A stretch of 64,000 bases of DNA from Clostridiales bacterium (GCA_004556165.1 SFIR01000003.1:31923-95922); one strand, 5' to 3'. Counted from the stretch's first letter, positions 49,070 to 56,712 are shown. Numbers and translations are program-made. Notes: generated from the sequence alone by a model not told the origin.

Positions 49070-50077
49070 TCATTCGCCGAAGCTTTCGGCAGCCCTTTTG
49101 AGCATTTCGCGTATGGGGAGATGGTACGGGCAGCGGCTTTCGCATGCGCCGCATCCTATGCATGCACTTGCCTTAACGGGAAGCGTTGCATACCTCCCCT
49201 TGGCCCAGTCGGCGAGACCGTAACGCTCAAGATAGCCCTCAAAGAGGAAAACACTGGGAATGCTGATGCCGACAGTGCAGGGTGCGCAGTAATTGCAGCG
49301 GCGGCAGAAATTTCCGGTAAGAGTGCTGCGGATAGCTGCGATCTTCTCGTTTTCTTCAGCGGTGAGAGGGGAGATATCCGCACCTGCTTCCGCATTTATC
49401 CTGACCTCCTCGGGACTGTACATGCCCGGGATAACGATGGTGACGTTGGGGTTAGCGGTATTATAGCGTATGGCGATGCGTCCGTCCTCAATGGCGCCGC
49501 CTGCGAGGGGCTTCATGGCGATGAAACCGATATTTTTCTCACGGCAGCGGTCAAACAGGTACTCGCACTGGCTTTCGACGATATTATAGGGGAACATAAT
49601 AGTCTCGACCCAATCGAGCTCGAGCGCACGCTCAAAGACCTTGAGGGAATGTGCGGTAATGCCGAGATGATGGATCTTCCCCTCCGATTTTGCCTGCATA
49701 AGCGCTTCAAGTGCGCCGCCGGGAGCAAGCACGGTATCGAGCTGTTCCATGCTCGGATTGTGTACCTGATAGAGATCTATGTGATCGGTACGCAGATTTT
49801 TGAGGCTGATGCCGATATCCCTTTCCATACCCTCACGGTCGCGTGCCATGCTCTTGGTCGCAAGGTAGAATTTATCACGCTTGCCGATCAGAGCATTACC
49901 GATAAGCTCCTCGCTGACCGTATAACCCCTTGCGGTATCAATATAATTTATTCCTTGCTCAATCAGCGCGTCTATAAGCTCATCGGCACCCTTCTGATCC
50001 ACCCTCTGGATCGGGATGCCTCCGAAGCTGACCCTTGATACTTTAAGCCGAGTTTTGCCGAGTTCAACATACTGCAT
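49070..50077 (-). CDS. Aldo/keto reductase with C-terminal 4Fe-4S ferredoxin domain
   Basis: The 335-residue protein has the AKR barrel with NYIDTARGY (catalytic Tyr region), KNLRTDHIDLYQVHNP and GITAHSLKVFE. The C-terminal part carries two cysteine groups, CRRCNYCAPC and CIGCGACESRCPYH, which should bind iron-sulfur clusters. Such fused enzymes are common in anaerobes, but their substrates are mostly unknown. ATG 50077 follows AAAGGA at good spacing; an earlier ATG at 50095 is possible. It stands alone with a strong terminator. Confidence 0.88.
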   Translation of the reverse strand: MQYVELGKTRLKVSRVSFGGIPIQRVDQKGADELIDALIEQGINYIDTARGYTVSEELIGNALIGKRDKFYLATKSMARDREGMERDIGISLKNLRTDHIDLYQVHNPSMEQLDTVLAPGGALEALMQAKSEGKIHHLGITAHSLKVFERALELDWVETIMFPYNIVESQCEYLFDRCREKNIGFIAMKPLAGGAIEDGRIAIRYNTANPNVTIVIPGMYSPEEVRINAEAGADISPLTAEENEKIAAIRSTLTGNFCRRCNYCAPCTVGISIPSVFLFEGYLERYGLADWAKGRYATLPVKASACIGCGACESRCPYHLPIREMLKRAAESFGE

Positions 50078-50254
50078 GATAATTTGTCCTTTCATGAAAC
50101 CGGTTTGATATAAAGTCATGCCTTTTGACAGAATGATTATACACCCGTTCGCCGGAACTTTCAATATGCGCGGGGATTCTGTTGCTGTAAAAAGTCAATA
50201 AAATCAAGCAAAAAATATATTTCAAAACCAATCGTATTTTCCGCAGACCTAAGC

Positions 50255-50283
50255 TTGCAAAGCATAAAGCATAATGCTATAAT
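50255..50283 (+). promoter_or_regulatory. Sigma-A promoter of rpsF-ssb-rpsR
   Basis: TTGCAA (50255-50260), a 17-base spacer and TATAAT (50278-50283), 65 bases before rpsF. No other feature is seen in the preceding interval from 50078. Confidence 0.8.
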
Positions 50284-50348
50284 ATTATGCCAACACCCGA
50301 CTTGCTCTGCACAGCAGGGCCATAAGACCATAAGGAGGTGAAAAATAA

Positions 50349-50636
50349 ATGAATAAGTACGAAAGTCTTTATGTCATCGTGCCTGATCTTACCGAAGAGG
50401 AAAATGCTTCCGTAATCGAGAAGTTCAGCTCTATCATCGCTGCAAACGGCGGTGAAATCGAAAAGGTTGATGAATGGGGCAAACGCCGCCTTGCATACAC
50501 CATCGATTATAAGACCGAAGGTTATTATGTACTCGTCGTCTTCAGCGCACCCGCCGAAGTTCCCGCCGAGCTCGAGCGTAACCTCAAGAACGATGAGCGT
50601 ATCATGCGTTACAAAGTCACCCGTCATCATGCGTAA
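50349..50636 (+). CDS. rpsF: 30S ribosomal protein bS6
   Basis: The 95-residue protein opens MNKYESLYVIVPDLTEEE and has VDEWGKRRLAYTIDYKTEGYY, typical of S6, which binds S18 on the platform of the 30S subunit. AAGGAGGTG precedes the ATG. It heads the conserved rpsF-ssb-rpsR operon. Confidence 0.98.
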   Translation: MNKYESLYVIVPDLTEEENASVIEKFSSIIAANGGEIEKVDEWGKRRLAYTIDYKTEGYYVLVVFSAPAEVPAELERNLKNDERIMRYKVTRHHA

Positions 50637-50656
50637 GCCTTGAGAAAGGATACACA

Positions 50657-51211
50657 ATGAACAAGCTTTACATAATCGGCAATCTTACAAATGAACCCGA
50701 GCTGCGTACTACACCGAATGGTGTGAGCGTATGCACCATGACCGTCGCAGTTAACCGCAGGTTCTCTTCCGCTAATGGCGAGAGACAGACCGACTTCTTC
50801 CGCGTTACAGCGTGGAGGCAGCTTGGCGAGAACTGCGCACGCTTCCTCACTAAAGGCAGGAAGGTCGCCGTCATCGGCGAGGTCACCGCAAGAGCATATG
50901 AGTCGAAGGACGGAAGCGGTCCGCGCGCTTCTCTTGAAGTTACTGCGGATGAGATCGAATTTCTGACTCCTAAGGATCAATTCCAGGCGCAGGGCTATCA
51001 GCCCGTCAATCAGGGTTATCAGTCCAATCAGGGCGGATACCGTCAGAGCTACCCCCAGCAGGGCGGCCAGAATAACCAGAGGCAGCAGTCCGGTAGTTGG
51101 CAGGACAACAATTCTGCAAGGAATGACGGTATGAACCAGAATCCGTTCAGCGCAGAGGATAGTCAAGGCATGGGCTTTGAAGAGATTTCCGATTCCGATT
51201 TACCGTTCTAA
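50657..51211 (+). CDS. ssb: Single-stranded DNA-binding protein
   Basis: The 184-residue protein has an N-terminal OB fold (residues 1-105, starting MNKLYIIGNLTNEPELR). A Gln/Gly/Asn-rich flexible linker follows, and the acidic tip ISDSDLPF recruits repair and replication proteins. The tip is intact, so this is a full housekeeping SSB. It lies between rpsF and rpsR as in most Firmicutes. Confidence 0.97.
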   Translation: MNKLYIIGNLTNEPELRTTPNGVSVCTMTVAVNRRFSSANGERQTDFFRVTAWRQLGENCARFLTKGRKVAVIGEVTARAYESKDGSGPRASLEVTADEIEFLTPKDQFQAQGYQPVNQGYQSNQGGYRQSYPQQGGQNNQRQQSGSWQDNNSARNDGMNQNPFSAEDSQGMGFEEISDSDLPF

Positions 51212-51234
51212 GTCTGCGAAAGGAGTAAATTTCA

Positions 51235-51477
51235 ATGGAAGACCGTAAAATGAGGCCCCGTCCCAGAAAGTCAAGACGTAAAGTCTGCCAGTTCTGCGTT
51301 GATAAGGCTGAATACATTGACTATAAGGATGTTGCAAAGCTCCGCAAGTATGTCACTGAGCGTGGTAAGATTATGCCTCGCCGTATGAGTGGCGTTTGCG
51401 CTCGCCATCAGAGGGAGCTTGCTTCCGCTATCAAGTCCGCACGTCAGGTTGCTCTTCTGCCCTATGTGCAGGACTAA
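51235..51477 (+). CDS. rpsR: 30S ribosomal protein bS18 (zinc-binding type)
   Basis: The 80-residue protein has KVCQFCVDKAEYIDYKD and a later CARHQREL, so the cysteines of the zinc-binding (C+) S18 form are present. The C-terminal part KSARQVALLPYV is standard. It is the substrate of RimI-type acetylation, and rimI is present at 6236. AAAGGAG lies before the ATG and a terminator follows. Confidence 0.98.
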   Translation: MEDRKMRPRPRKSRRKVCQFCVDKAEYIDYKDVAKLRKYVTERGKIMPRRMSGVCARHQRELASAIKSARQVALLPYVQD

Positions 51478-51504
51478 TCGGGTCAGCTGACCTAAGCCAA
51501 ATCT

Positions 51505-51532
51505 CGGAGCTTCTTAACGAGGCTCCGTTTTT
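51505..51532 (+). terminator. Terminator of rpsF-ssb-rpsR
   Basis: CGGAGC (51505-51510) pairs with GCTCCG (51522-51527) followed by TTTTT. Confidence 0.85.
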
Positions 51533-51664
51533 CTATGCAGTGTTTTTTATGACAAAGAAGATAATAAACGCTGTGCTGAAAGCAGAGGACATCTCAGCAA
51601 TGTATTTAACCTTGAAATCAGGTATTGCAAAACCGAACAGGCTATGCTATAATACCAATCGTAC

Positions 51665-51741
51665 GGGGATGTGGCTCAGCTGGTTAGCGCGCTTCGCTCA
51701 CATCGAAGAGGCCGGGGGTTCGAGTCCCTCCATCCCCACCA
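51665..51741 (+). tRNA. tRNA-Val (anticodon CAC)
   Basis: A complete cloverleaf. The acceptor is GGGGATG/CATCCCC. The anticodon stem is CTTCG/CGAAG with loop CTCACAT, giving anticodon CAC for GUG codons. The T-arm is GGGGG/CCCTC around TTCGAGT, with discriminator A and an encoded CCA (51739-51741). It marks the left edge of the accessory island. Confidence 0.96.
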
Positions 51742-51743
51742 CG

Positions 51744-51785
51744 AAAAAGACCACATTTGTCTACCTGACAAATGTGGTCTTTTTT
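51744..51785 (+). terminator. Terminator of tRNA-Val, also first hairpin of the dispersed repeat
   Basis: A near-perfect 18-bp stem from AAAAAGACCACATTTGTC to its complement with loop TACCT, ending in TTTTTT. The loop-side sequence TTGTCT-CC-GA is shared with the hairpin at 62941-62980, so this terminator appears to be part of the repeated element. Confidence 0.85.
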
Positions 51786-51951
51786 CGAACTAAGTGTGCC
51801 GTACGGCACGTGAAGTGATGCTTCGCATAGTGAAGCTGCTGCGCAGTGAAGTATCTGCGGAAGTGAGCGGCACACTTTACTTCACATTGTGCCAAGCACA
51901 ATACTTCACAGCGGCATAGCCACTGCTTCACTTGGCGAAGCCAAGCTTCAC
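51744..51951 (+). repeat. Structured dispersed repeat, copy 1
   Basis: After the terminator hairpin comes TTAAGTGTGCC-like sequence (CTAAGTGTGCC here). A chain of short hairpins follows: GTGCC/GGCAC, ATGC/GCAT, CTGC/GCAG, ATTGTGC/GCACAAT, TTGGC/GCCAA. They are separated by GTGAAG units in the first half and CTTCAC units in the second half. Copy 2 (62785-62980, minus) has the same order with many substitutions, and several helices are kept. No protein-coding potential is apparent. Confidence 0.75.
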
Positions 51952-52042
51952 GAAATGTGGAGTATCCGTATCATTTGTGAAATAATCAGTTCGACAAATC
52001 GGAATTTTTTGAACTGATTGCTTGTGTCGATGGAGGTGTTTC

Positions 52043-52180
52043 ATGAAATATAACAATTTAATCAACCATTTGAAACTTTGGTGTATTAACAAAACAGGAA
52101 TGTGTGAAAACACGGTCAAGAGCCGGAAAAGTGGCAAATCAGCCGATAGCGTGAGACGGAACATACTCCGCATCGTTTGA
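52043..52180 (+). CDS. Short open reading frame, unknown
   Basis: ATG 52043 follows GGAGG at normal spacing and opens 45 codons (MKYNNLINHLKLWC...) ending in TGA at 52178. The product is basic and has no recognisable motif. It lies in the AT-rich island, preceded by an AATCAGTTC/GAACTGATT inverted repeat (51984-52019). It may be a real small gene of the mobile element or the start of a truncated one. Confidence 0.3.
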   Translation: MKYNNLINHLKLWCINKTGMCENTVKSRKSGKSADSVRRNILRIV

Positions 52181-52255
52181 AGTGTTTCTGTTGAAAAATC
52201 GCACCATTTTTCCAATTCATGAGCCGAGAAAAATTTGTGAAAAACAGGAGGTTTT

Positions 52256-52543
52256 ATGAGAACAGGACTTACCAAGAGAGAAAAGACCACGGCCATCTAT
52301 TTTGACGAGTGCGGCAGCATGATTGAGGTGCAGACCCACAACACCGATCTGAAAAAGCGGCTGACCGCATTTGCGGCGAACTATCCGCAATGCTGCCGTC
52401 AGATTGACGATAACGAGCAAGGCGGGCTGACCTTTGAAATTGAGAAAGGCAGATTGAGCTTCCGTTTGACTGCTCCGTACAGTGAGGAACGGAGACAGGC
52501 GGCAAGTGAGTGGGCGAAGCAGAATGGGATTGCTACGCTGTAA
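52256..52543 (+). CDS. Small mobile-element-associated protein
   Basis: The 95-residue protein (MRTGLTKREKTTAIYFDE..., then HNTDLKKRLTAFAANYPQCC and LTFEIEKGRLSFRLTAPYS) resembles a small protein family that I know from conjugative and mobilisable elements of Clostridia. No function is established. It precedes the serine recombinase by 60 bases in the same direction, and the ATG follows AGGAGG. It supports a mobile origin for this island. Confidence 0.7.
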   Translation: MRTGLTKREKTTAIYFDECGSMIEVQTHNTDLKKRLTAFAANYPQCCRQIDDNEQGGLTFEIEKGRLSFRLTAPYSEERRQAASEWAKQNGIATL

Positions 52544-52603
52544 AATATAAGACATCAAAGGGGTGAATGCCTATGGAAAAATAACAGACAGGAGGATTTT
52601 AAT

Positions 52604-53203
52604 TTGAGTGTATATGGATATATCCGTGTGAGCAGCAAGGATCAGAAAGAAGATCGACAGCAGATTGCTTTGAAAGAGGTAGGCGTTGAACGGCTAAACA
52701 TCTATGTAGATAAGCAGTCGGGCAAGGATTTCAACCGTCCGCAGTACAAGAAGATGCTGCGAAAACTAAAAAAAGACGATCTGCTCTATATCAAGAGCAT
52801 TGACCGTCTTGGACGCAACTATGAAGAAATTCTACAGCAATGGCGGATTTTGACAAAAGAAAAGGGGGTGGATATTGTGGTGCTGGATATGCCGCTGTTG
52901 GATACCCGCCGGGGCAAAGATTTGATGGGTACATTCCTCTCCGATATTGTGTTGCAAGTGCTGTCCTTTGTAGCAGAAAACGAGCGTACAAATATCAAAC
53001 AACGCCAATCCGAGGGAATTGCCGCTGCCAAAGCGCAGGGTATCAAATTTGGCAGACCACCTTTGCCCTTGCCGGATAATTTCTATGAGGTACACAAAGC
53101 ATGGCGCAGTAAGAAAATCACCTTGAAACAAGCAGCGGAAGCCTGCAATATGCCGGTAGGCACATTCTACGGAAAGGCAAGAAAATTTGAAAATGTGGCT
53201 TAA
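52604..53203 (+). CDS. Small serine recombinase (resolvase/invertase family)
   Basis: The 199-residue protein has the serine recombinase catalytic domain. The nucleophile Ser is in YGYIRVSSKDQKEDRQ, with KSIDRLGRNYEEIL and FLSDIVLQVLSFVAENERTN. The E-helix is IKQRQSEGIAAAKAQG and the C-terminal helix-turn-helix is KITLKQAAEACNMPVGTFYG. The size equals Hin/Gin invertases and Tn3-type resolvases, not large integrases. Translation starts at TTG 52604 behind AGGAGG. Two inverted dyad sites begin 18 bases after the stop, which makes invertase function likely. Confidence 0.92.
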   Translation: MSVYGYIRVSSKDQKEDRQQIALKEVGVERLNIYVDKQSGKDFNRPQYKKMLRKLKKDDLLYIKSIDRLGRNYEEILQQWRILTKEKGVDIVVLDMPLLDTRRGKDLMGTFLSDIVLQVLSFVAENERTNIKQRQSEGIAAAKAQGIKFGRPPLPLPDNFYEVHKAWRSKKITLKQAAEACNMPVGTFYGKARKFENVA

Positions 53204-53220
53204 ACAAATCATTCCCTAAA

Positions 53221-53244
53221 TTTGTAAAAGTGTACTTTTACAAA
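53221..53244 (+). repeat. Inverted recombination-type site I
   Basis: Perfect 11-base arms TTTGTAAAAGT and ACTTTTACAAA around a two-base core GT (53232-53233). The size and two-base core match the crossover sites of small serine invertases. Read on the opposite strand, site II is identical at 23 of 24 positions, core included. Confidence 0.8.
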
Positions 53245-53271
53245 TTAGGGCATTAATTTACACTTTTTAAT

Positions 53272-53300
53272 ATTATACACCAAAATGCACGATTTTTCAA
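53272..53300 (-). promoter_or_regulatory. Promoter inside the candidate invertible segment
   Basis: On the minus strand TTGAAA (53295-53300), a 17-base spacer and a perfect TATAAT (53272-53277). In the present orientation it fires across site I toward the 3' end of the recombinase gene. No comparable rightward promoter is seen in the segment. Confidence 0.75.
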
Positions 53301-53345
53301 GGTGTTAAGACGAACATTTTCGACGATAATTGTAACTTTTTTTGA

Positions 53346-53369
53346 TTTGTAAAAGTACACTTTTAGAAA
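53346..53369 (-). repeat. Inverted recombination-type site II
   Basis: Arms TTTGTAAAAGT and ACTTTTAGAAA around core AC (GT on the minus strand); there is one mismatch between arms at 53366. The ribosome binding site of the next gene follows immediately. Confidence 0.8.
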
Positions 53370-53382
53370 TGGAGGATTTCTC

Positions 53383-54177
53383 ATGGATAATCACGAGCAC
53401 ATCTTAGCAACAGCTGACATACGTTATGTCAAAACAAAGCTGGCAAAAATCACCACGATTGTATTTCTTGTAATTGTTGTGCTTTCTTTAATCATCGGCA
53501 TTAAGTCTGGTACATGGTATTCTCATTATGATGGGGGTGAAACCATCCTCGGAAACTCTTATCCCGCTCATGATAATTTGTACATTGGTTGGTTTGGGGT
53601 AGACTTCTACGAAGATAGCGAAGGTTGGAAAAGTGGTATTTGGGGAACTACATATTGGGGTTCTACTGAGGAAACCCATATTGAAAATATTATCTTTATT
53701 ATTGCCCTCTATATTATTTTATTCAGTTTGCCTGCCATTGTAACTGCCATTTTCAAACATGAGTGCAAAGTTACTTCTCTAACAATTACAGACTCCCAGG
53801 TCTACGGCTCCTACAACAACTTCTTGTTTAAGAAGAGTCTGAAGATGCCGATTGAGAAAGTTGATAACCTAACCACCATTTCCGGTCTGGTGGACAAGTT
53901 CCGTTCCGGCGTTACCTTGGGTGTTTGTTCTGCATCTGGCATTATCAAACTGCATTTTGTACAGAATGCTGACGAGGTTATTGCTGCTGCAATTGGCCGC
54001 ATTGAAGAGATCAAGGAAAAAGAAAAGAGAGCACGCGTTGTGGCCCAGCCGGTTGCTCCTGCTGCCGCTCCCTCTGTTTCTGACAAACTGAAGGATCTCG
54101 AACTGATGAAAGAACAGGGCCTTATTACTGAGGACGAGTTTAATAAAAAGCGGGAAGAGATCCTTTCCAAGATGTGA
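53383..54177 (+). CDS. Membrane protein with PH-like and C-terminal SHOCT-like regions
   Basis: The 264-residue protein has transmembrane segments at about residues 25-43 and 100-125. A beta-rich region (about 130-195, VTSLTITDSQVYGSYNN...) resembles bacterial PH domains. An Ala/Pro linker follows, and the SHOCT-like tail reads DKLKDLELMKEQGLITEDEF. SHOCT motifs are linked to oligomerisation. GGAGG precedes the ATG 14 bases after site II, so expression would depend on promoter inversion. Function is unknown. Confidence 0.65.
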   Translation: MDNHEHILATADIRYVKTKLAKITTIVFLVIVVLSLIIGIKSGTWYSHYDGGETILGNSYPAHDNLYIGWFGVDFYEDSEGWKSGIWGTTYWGSTEETHIENIIFIIALYIILFSLPAIVTAIFKHECKVTSLTITDSQVYGSYNNFLFKKSLKMPIEKVDNLTTISGLVDKFRSGVTLGVCSASGIIKLHFVQNADEVIAAAIGRIEEIKEKEKRARVVAQPVAPAAAPSVSDKLKDLELMKEQGLITEDEFNKKREEILSKM

Positions 54178-54184
54178 TTTATTT

Positions 54185-54217
54185 GAGGGCAAGCCGCAAT
54201 GTTGGTTTGCCCTCTTT
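54185..54217 (+). terminator. Terminator or attenuating hairpin between island genes
   Basis: GAGGGCAAGCC pairs with GGTTTGCCCTC (one G-U) and is followed by TTTAC. It lies between the PH/SHOCT-like gene and the HEPN-like gene and could limit readthrough. Confidence 0.55.
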
Positions 54218-54235
54218 ACATAAGAGGTATAAACC

Positions 54236-55054
54236 ATGGCAAATAAAAAGCTATCGCGGGAAGATCTGGTCATATCTCCTAAGCATCCTAAATGGTTAGA
54301 TACTATTGTTGCTGATCGTCATTGCGATAATGATCTATACAAAATCATTTTGTTTTTTGTAATATTCTCACCTTGTCCCAAATATAGCACACAAGGTAGA
54401 ACCTTGCAGTTCTACAACTGGAAGGATAAACCCTGGTCAACAAATAAATACTTAAAAGATAAACTGGATAGCGGTGTGTTTTCCGACAAGAAAAAGTATT
54501 TTCAGTGTGCGGCTCAAATTCCAAAACTGGTCGATGCTGTCCGAAAAGCAGATCTTGGAGACGATTTTTATCTCCATCGCGAAATTGAGCGTGTAGCATT
54601 TACAAACACCGAAAGCAGCGAATACATGAGTCTGTTTCACCACATCCGGTGTGCTTTAGCGCACGGCAGAATTGCAATGTTTGAAGAGCAAGGCACAGAA
54701 GACATTATCTTTGTTATGGAAAACGGAATCGACAGCGGAGCTGATTTCCAGGTAAAAGCTAGGATGGTTTTACGAAAAAGCACATTGCTTAAATGGATAG
54801 ATATCATAACAAAAGGCCCACAAGAACCAGAAAAAACATATTACAAAGAGGTCTATAAAGCTCTACTCAGCAACAAAAAGCTACGCATAAAGGATCTCAT
54901 GAGCATGTTCGAAGAATCAGAGTATGCAATAAACAAGGCAATAGCATTTTTAAAACAGTGGAATGTAATTTCTTATCAAAACCACGGCAAAAACGGTTGG
55001 TGGGAAGTGAATGTCTCAAATGCCAATCTGTGTTTTGACCAATTAAACAACTGA
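54236..55054 (+). CDS. HEPN-like protein with a C-terminal winged-helix-like region
   Basis: The 272-residue protein contains YMSLFHHIRCALAHGRIAMF, where R-C-A-L-A-H fits the RX4-6H motif of HEPN RNases and abortive-infection proteins. The last 70 residues (KLRIKDLMSMFEESEYAINKA) look like a winged helix. I cannot place it in a named family. HEPN proteins are frequent in defence and toxin systems, so a defence role is possible but only inferred. It is AT-rich and lies between two island membrane-protein genes. Confidence 0.55.
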   Translation: MANKKLSREDLVISPKHPKWLDTIVADRHCDNDLYKIILFFVIFSPCPKYSTQGRTLQFYNWKDKPWSTNKYLKDKLDSGVFSDKKKYFQCAAQIPKLVDAVRKADLGDDFYLHREIERVAFTNTESSEYMSLFHHIRCALAHGRIAMFEEQGTEDIIFVMENGIDSGADFQVKARMVLRKSTLLKWIDIITKGPQEPEKTYYKEVYKALLSNKKLRIKDLMSMFEESEYAINKAIAFLKQWNVISYQNHGKNGWWEVNVSNANLCFDQLNN

Positions 55055-55064
55055 GGTGATCAAT

Positions 55065-56162
55065 ATGTATCATGCAAACGCAACGGTTGATGCGTTGATG
55101 AAGCGTGGTTATTTGTACTTAGAGGACCATGAATGGAAAAGTGCCAAGGGTTACTTCGATGATGCGCTGGATGTAGACCCCGAAAATGCGCAAGCATATA
55201 TTGGTATGCTTTTAGCTGAAATGCACATAGAAAGAGAATGTGATTTGCATACTGCAGAGCAGTCTTTTGTAGAAAACTATTATTACAAAAAAGCACTGCG
55301 TTTCGCCGATGATGACTATCAAGTGAAGTTACAGCAGTACCACTTGGATAATATTTATTACCAAGCAAACAGGCTTTTTGAAGCTGCCAAGAGCGAAGAT
55401 GAATACAAATCAGCCGCCGCACTTTTTGCGGCAATTCGAGACCATAGTGATGCAGCTGAACGAGAATCCAATTGCTTGGAACATTCTGAAAAAGCAAGAC
55501 TCGAATCATTATATGCTTCTGCAAAGTCACTGCTTAACAGTACAGTTGCAACTGATGTTAGACAAGCAAAACACATTTTGGAATCCATACAAGAACATAA
55601 AGACTCGGCAGAACTGTTAGCAAAATGCGATGGGATTATTGATACCTTAGAAAAGCAGAATGCGCAAGATAAAAAGAAGAAAATGGGATTAATCGCCGTC
55701 TGTGCAATAATAGCAGTTGCTATCATATCTCTTATTCTTGGAAGTACAATATCCGCAAACAACAAACGAGCTGACATCATCTATCAAAATTTTCTTGGGA
55801 AGACGTTTGATGGAGAAATGGAAGATGATGACGGCTTTGCATACGCCTATATGAACAACTCCTTAAATGAGTGTATGACATACTGGAAAAACACCGAGGA
55901 GAGATCTTTAACTTTTGAGGAAGATGGCAGTGTCTACTATACATCTCTTTATGATATGACCGTTTTGGCATATCCATCAAGTATTTCTAAGCCAGAGGGA
56001 TTTCATAATGAATATGATGGCACGTATAAGTCCTTTAAAGTAAGAGTCACCTTAGGTGGAGAAGTGTACGTGGATATTGGATCCTCGAGCTACAGAGTTA
56101 CGGTGAATGAAAACAACGTCCCCACCAAAATTCACGATTATTATGGCATTACCTTGAAATAG
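55065..56162 (+). CDS. TPR-containing single-pass membrane protein
   Basis: The 365-residue protein starts with tetratricopeptide-like helices (residues 1-60, LYLEDHEWKSAKGYFDDALDV, then AQAYIGMLLAEM). A long helical region and a transmembrane helix at about residues 207-229 (MGLIAVCAIIAVAIISLILG) come next. The extracytoplasmic domain of 130 residues is beta-rich and resembles nothing I know. ATG 55065 follows GAGGTG. The gene begins 10 bases after the HEPN-like gene and is probably cotranscribed with it. Confidence 0.6.
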   Translation: MYHANATVDALMKRGYLYLEDHEWKSAKGYFDDALDVDPENAQAYIGMLLAEMHIERECDLHTAEQSFVENYYYKKALRFADDDYQVKLQQYHLDNIYYQANRLFEAAKSEDEYKSAAALFAAIRDHSDAAERESNCLEHSEKARLESLYASAKSLLNSTVATDVRQAKHILESIQEHKDSAELLAKCDGIIDTLEKQNAQDKKKKMGLIAVCAIIAVAIISLILGSTISANNKRADIIYQNFLGKTFDGEMEDDDGFAYAYMNNSLNECMTYWKNTEERSLTFEEDGSVYYTSLYDMTVLAYPSSISKPEGFHNEYDGTYKSFKVRVTLGGEVYVDIGSSSYRVTVNENNVPTKIHDYYGITLK

Positions 56163-56179
56163 AATTAGCAGCTTTATAG

Positions 56180-56662
56180 AAAACTACCCTTGTTGAGATC
56201 ATCACCGAATATTACAGCAAACGCAATGCCGGTGCATGGAGCGTCTATGGCAAGGTAGGCAATCTAAAAAGCATGAGCCAGCTTGTGAATTATATCAGCG
56301 AAAACAATCTGCGCACCGTTGCCGATCTGGAAACAAGGGTATCGGCACAGCAGGAGAAGTTGGACGCACGATCTGCCGCCTGCAAATCCGTTGAAGCGAA
56401 GATGAAAGAAACAGCCGAGCTTCTTCGGCAGGCACAGAACTATGCAGACACCAAGCCCATTTACGATAAATGGTATCGCATCAAGTTCAAGGGCGAGAAC
56501 TATCGTGCTTATATGTATCTGGCAAAAAGCCTTATGGTACAATGGCGTTCGTCACATCGGCTTCTTGTATTGCCTCCATTTGGGCATTGGTATACGGTTT
56601 TTGCTGTGCTGAACGGTGAATTCACGCTCCGCTCCATAGCTGCGCTCTTAGGATACGGTTGA
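56180..56662 (+). pseudogene. Truncated relaxase/mobilisation protein remnant
   Basis: The frame is open from just after a TAG at 56177 without a proper start. It reads EYYSKRNAGAWSVYGKVGNL, then YISENNLRTVADLE and YADTKPIYDKWYRIKFKG, as in the C-terminal part of relaxases of mobilisable elements. The last 35 residues, after about 56555, no longer match. The N-terminal relaxase domain is missing. This is the right end of the mobile remnant. Confidence 0.7.
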
Positions 56663-56712
56663 CATCCTAATTTATCAGTGATAAAATAAAGCCGCGAAAA
56701 GGAGATAACGTT

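Larger units (their letters stand above)
53221..53369. other. Candidate invertible promoter segment
   Basis: Two 24-bp dyad sites in inverted orientation (53221-53244 and 53346-53369) enclose 101 AT-rich bases. The enclosed DNA contains a consensus promoter that now points left, away from the gene at 53383. Inversion would direct it through site II into that gene with a leader of about 60 bases. The adjacent gene encodes a serine recombinase of invertase size. Inversion itself is not observed; it is inferred from the arrangement. Confidence 0.65.

Noticed and set aside
51665..51741. tRNA-Val as the attachment site of the accessory island
   Set aside because: No tyrosine integrase and no duplicated tRNA 3' end near 56662 were seen; the recombinase is a small serine type that does not target tRNA genes.
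51790..51951. Possible CRISPR-like array because of repeated GTGAAG/CTTCAC units
   Set aside because: Units are too short, spacing is irregular, orientation flips in the middle, and no cas genes are present; a chain of hairpins explains it better.
53221..53244. Dyad as a plain transcription terminator of the recombinase gene
   Set aside because: It has no U-tract, its arms are AT-rich, and a near-identical inverted partner with the same two-base core lies 101 bases away, which a terminator would not need.
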